In this document: piece by piece, positions 5,875 through 7,413 of the stretch
How positions within the stretch are numbered: the first letter of the stretch is position 1
Layout: each line of letters starts with the position of its first letter
Source: Flavobacteriales bacterium UBA5869
GTDB taxonomy: Bacteria > Bacteroidota > Bacteroidia > Flavobacteriales_D > Crocinitomicaceae
NCBI GenBank assembly: GCA_002432565.1
Contig: DJFP01000243.1
Span: 6,815 to 14,227 of the forward strand
Reading direction: 5' to 3'
DNA: 7,413 nt
The notes under the pieces: model-generated
The model's input: the letters and a program-made list of their open reading frames with translations, nothing else
The model's database searches: none
What the model was told of the DNA's origin: nothing
Program-made: the position numbers and the translations under genes

Positions 5875-7413
5875 TCAGTGCTTTACAACACTTACTTTAC
5901 GGACAGTTGTTTCACCGTCCACAGTAATCTCAACCAAAATCATTTCATCTGAAACCATTGGCGGAATAGGCATTTTAAGCCGTTGTTGTCCCGCTTGAGC
6001 GTCGATCGATTGATTTAGGAATACTTTACCATCTGTTGTTTTGAAGGTAATGTTTACTGTTCCCGCGTCTTTCGTTGTGAAATCGATATTGAGCTCTGTA
6101 CTGGCCGGATTTGGGTAAAGCTTTAACGACTCTTCCATTGTTGGACCTGGCTGATAAATTGTCTGTGGATTTGTTGGCGTTGCATTACAATTGCTTACAA
6201 CAATATCCTTACAGATCATTTTTTCACATTTCTGTCCGTTTGGCTTCGTAACAACGATCAGTACACAAACATGGTAAGTACCATTTCCTCCGGCTGTATA
6301 GTTAATTACAGGACCTGAACCCGCATATGAACCATTCACTGTCCAACTATAGCTTGTTGGAACCGATGAATTCATCATACATTGCGGAATCTGAGGTTGT
6401 GCCACGAGGTGTATATTACATTTGTCAACCTGGAAATTAATTATTCCGTTCAGGAGACTGCAAGGGCATCCACAACCAACTACATCAATCGTTTTACAGG
6501 ATTCGGTCTGGCATACTTGTCCATTGGTAAGAACAGTGGTAAGTACCATACAAACTGTGTGAGTACCATTTCCTGCTACCGGCATAGAGAACGGTGTTCC
6601 GGAACCAACGTACAGACCATCCACGTACCAGTCAATCGAGTAGCTTTGTATACACGGAGTCTGGTTAAAAAACGCGTTGAAGTAAGCGGTGCATTGAGCA
6701 ATCTGCCAATTAAACCCTGCTACTATGTCACTGCAATTGCATTGATCACAATCCGTTATTACAATATCTTTGCATATTTCTTTGTGACACAGGGTCCCAT
6801 CAGGTAAAGTTACCGTAACATATAAACAGATTGTATAAGTTCCATTAGCAGGAGCAGTCCAAACGAAATTTTGTCCGCTTCCTACGGGTGAACCATTTAC
6901 ATACCATTCGTATTGGTAGTTGGACATACAACTAGGACCATAAGCCTCTCCTAACAATTCCACATTACACTGGTTTATCAGGTATTCGAAATTGGTCTGT
7001 AACTGTTGACAGTTACATTGATCACAATCTTTCACGTCAACCAGTTTACATACTTCTTTCAAACATTTCTGTCCATTTGGCATAACTGTAGTTACTGTCA
7101 GGCAAACATTGTAGACACCATTCGCTGGGAAAGTATAATTAAATACCGGACCCGAACCAACGTAAACACCATTTACCGACCAATTCCATCCAGTAATCTG
7201 CATACAGGCAGGAAGTCCTACGAGGCCGGTGAAATTCCCGACACAATTATCTAAGAAGTGATCAAAACCTATCTCAAGCTGATCACAATTACAAGGATCA
7301 CAGTCTTTCACCTTAACGATTTTACAGAATTCCTTCGTACAAAGACTTCCATCCGGCATAATGGTAGTTACCTGCAGACAAATGTTATATGGTCCGTTAG
7401 CAGGGAACGTATA
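5875..7413 (-). CDS. T9SS-secreted cysteine-rich PKD-like repeat protein (5' partial)
   Basis: The frame is open to the window edge. The 512 residues seen start in YTFPANGPYNICLQVTT, so the first Met in the window (codon at 7357-7359) is internal and the true start lies beyond 7413. The protein is built from tandem repeats of about 92 residues: one partial, then four complete, each carrying eight cysteines. Their core is W-x-VNG-x-x-VGSG, a Y-T-x-P-ANG-x-Y-x-VCL-x-VTT stretch and PNG-x-x-C-x-K-E-x-CK. The aromatic/NG-Y-x-V-CL-x-V pattern resembles PKD-type beta-sandwich domains. A Pro/Thr/Asn linker leads to a C-terminal domain opening LKLYPNPASTELNIDF, typical of T9SS type A sorting domains. 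Such proteins cross the outer membrane by T9SS and are released or anchored at the surface. Adhesion or matrix function is likely but inferred. Confidence 0.85.
   Translation of the reverse strand, partial: YTFPANGPYNICLQVTTIMPDGSLCTKEFCKIVKVKDCDPCNCDQLEIGFDHFLDNCVGNFTGLVGLPACMQITGWNWSVNGVYVGSGPVFNYTFPANGVYNVCLTVTTVMPNGQKCLKEVCKLVDVKDCDQCNCQQLQTNFEYLINQCNVELLGEAYGPSCMSNYQYEWYVNGSPVGSGQNFVWTAPANGTYTICLYVTVTLPDGTLCHKEICKDIVITDCDQCNCSDIVAGFNWQIAQCTAYFNAFFNQTPCIQSYSIDWYVDGLYVGSGTPFSMPVAGNGTHTVCMVLTTVLTNGQVCQTESCKTIDVVGCGCPCSLLNGIINFQVDKCNIHLVAQPQIPQCMMNSSVPTSYSWTVNGSYAGSGPVINYTAGGNGTYHVCVLIVVTKPNGQKCEKMICKDIVVSNCNATPTNPQTIYQPGPTMEESLKLYPNPASTELNIDFTTKDAGTVNITFKTTDGKVFLNQSIDAQAGQQRLKMPIPPMVSDEMILVEITVDGETTVRKVSVVKH
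5878..6126 (-). other. T9SS type A C-terminal sorting domain
   Basis: The last 83 residues start LKLYPNPASTELNIDF and continue with a beta-rich stretch including VNITFKTTDGKVFLNQS and a final ILVEITVDGETTVRKVSVVKH. The LYPNPA motif, the D/N-G turn and the terminal VxK-like ending match the sorting domain recognised by the type IX secretion system and usually cleaved on export. A Pro/Thr/Asn/Gln linker (residues around NATPTNPQTIYQPGPT) separates it from the last repeat. Confidence 0.9.
6187..6474 (-). repeat. Cysteine-rich repeat unit E (last, divergent)
   Basis: This unit opens CGCPC rather than C-x-x-CNC and carries three extra residues between its fifth and sixth cysteines (around NSSVPTSYSW). 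It keeps WTVNGSYAGSGPVINYT, the GGNGTYHVC core and PNGQKCEKMICKDIVV, and closes with one more Cys in SNCNA just before the linker. The eight-Cys pattern is retained with shifted spacing. It is probably a capping unit next to the sorting domain. Confidence 0.75.
6475..6750 (-). repeat. Cysteine-rich repeat unit D (92 residues)
   Basis: This unit starts CDQCNCSDI. It has cysteines at offsets 0, 3, 5, 19, 32, 66, 79 and 84, identical to units B and C, although the intervening sequence has diverged: DWYVDGLYVGSG replaces the WxVNG core, and MPVAGNGTHTVCMVLTT replaces the YTxPANG block. Confidence 0.85.
6751..7026 (-). repeat. Cysteine-rich repeat unit C (92 residues)
   Basis: This unit starts CDQCNCQQL and contains EWYVNGSPVGSGQNF, TAPANGTYTICLYVTV and PDGTLCHKEICKDIVI. 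All eight cysteines have exactly the offsets of unit B (0, 3, 5, 19, 32, 66, 79, 84). Confidence 0.85.
7027..7302 (-). repeat. Cysteine-rich repeat unit B (92 residues)
   Basis: This is the most complete copy of the core: CDPCNCDQL, NWSVNGVYVGSGPVFNYT, FPANGVYNVCLTVTTVMP and NGQKCLKEVCKLVDV. Eight cysteines lie at offsets 0, 3, 5, 19, 32, 66, 79 and 84. The period to the next unit is exactly 276 bp. Confidence 0.85.
7303..7413 (-). repeat. Cysteine-rich repeat unit A (C-terminal 37 residues only)
   Basis: The visible part, YTFPANGPYNICLQVTT and then MPDGSLCTKEFCKIVKVKD, matches the last third of unit B almost residue for residue, with its three cysteines in register. The array therefore continues beyond the window and the total copy number is unknown. 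Confidence 0.8.

Noticed and set aside
6475..7413. Regular 276-bp DNA periodicity considered as a CRISPR-like or satellite array
   Set aside because: The period is in frame, an exact multiple of three, and explained by protein repeats; there are no short identical repeats separated by unique spacers.

Overview
The window looks like chromosomal DNA of a member of the Bacteroidota, most likely the Flavobacteriales. The evidence is a secreted protein ending in a type IX secretion (T9SS) C-terminal sorting domain, a DivIC/FtsB-like protein and a SpoIID-like protein of the sequence types usual in that phylum, a surE-small membrane protein-lpxB cluster, and TAnnTTTG promoter elements in place of sigma70-type boxes. 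The absence of Shine-Dalgarno sequences fits as well. A closer placement (a Fluviicola/Crocinitomicaceae-like organism) is only an impression.

Layout. Positions 1-87 hold the last 28 codons of an unidentified + strand gene, followed by a perfect GC-rich palindrome that looks like a terminator. A second + strand gene (215-499) encodes a small bitopic coiled-coil division protein of the FtsB/DivIC family. Everything after it is on the - strand. A SpoIID/LytB-domain secreted protein (545-1726) converges on the ftsB-like gene across a 45-bp gap filled by a hairpin. Upstream of it in transcription order is a tight operon, surE (3189-3959), a three-helix membrane protein (2878-3189) and lpxB (1769-2878), in which each stop codon overlaps the next start as TAATG. 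A 130-bp spacer with a TTCGACTCCGCTCAG-type intergenic repeat separates this operon from a membrane-anchored PQQ-like beta-propeller protein (4090-5703). The last gene (5875-7413, 5' end outside the window) encodes the C-terminal part of a large, cysteine-rich, PKD-like repeat adhesin with a T9SS sorting domain, followed by a good intrinsic terminator.

Most of the genes concern the cell envelope: division-septum scaffold, glycan-strand processing, lipid A synthesis, a periplasm-facing propeller and a surface repeat protein. SurE is the metabolic exception. I found no mobile element, CRISPR array, tRNA or rRNA, and no clear new multi-gene system. The most interesting signals are the exactly spaced eight-cysteine, 92-residue repeats of the terminal gene, and the recurring placement of TAnnTTTG boxes 4-6 bp before start codons, which suggests leaderless transcripts.
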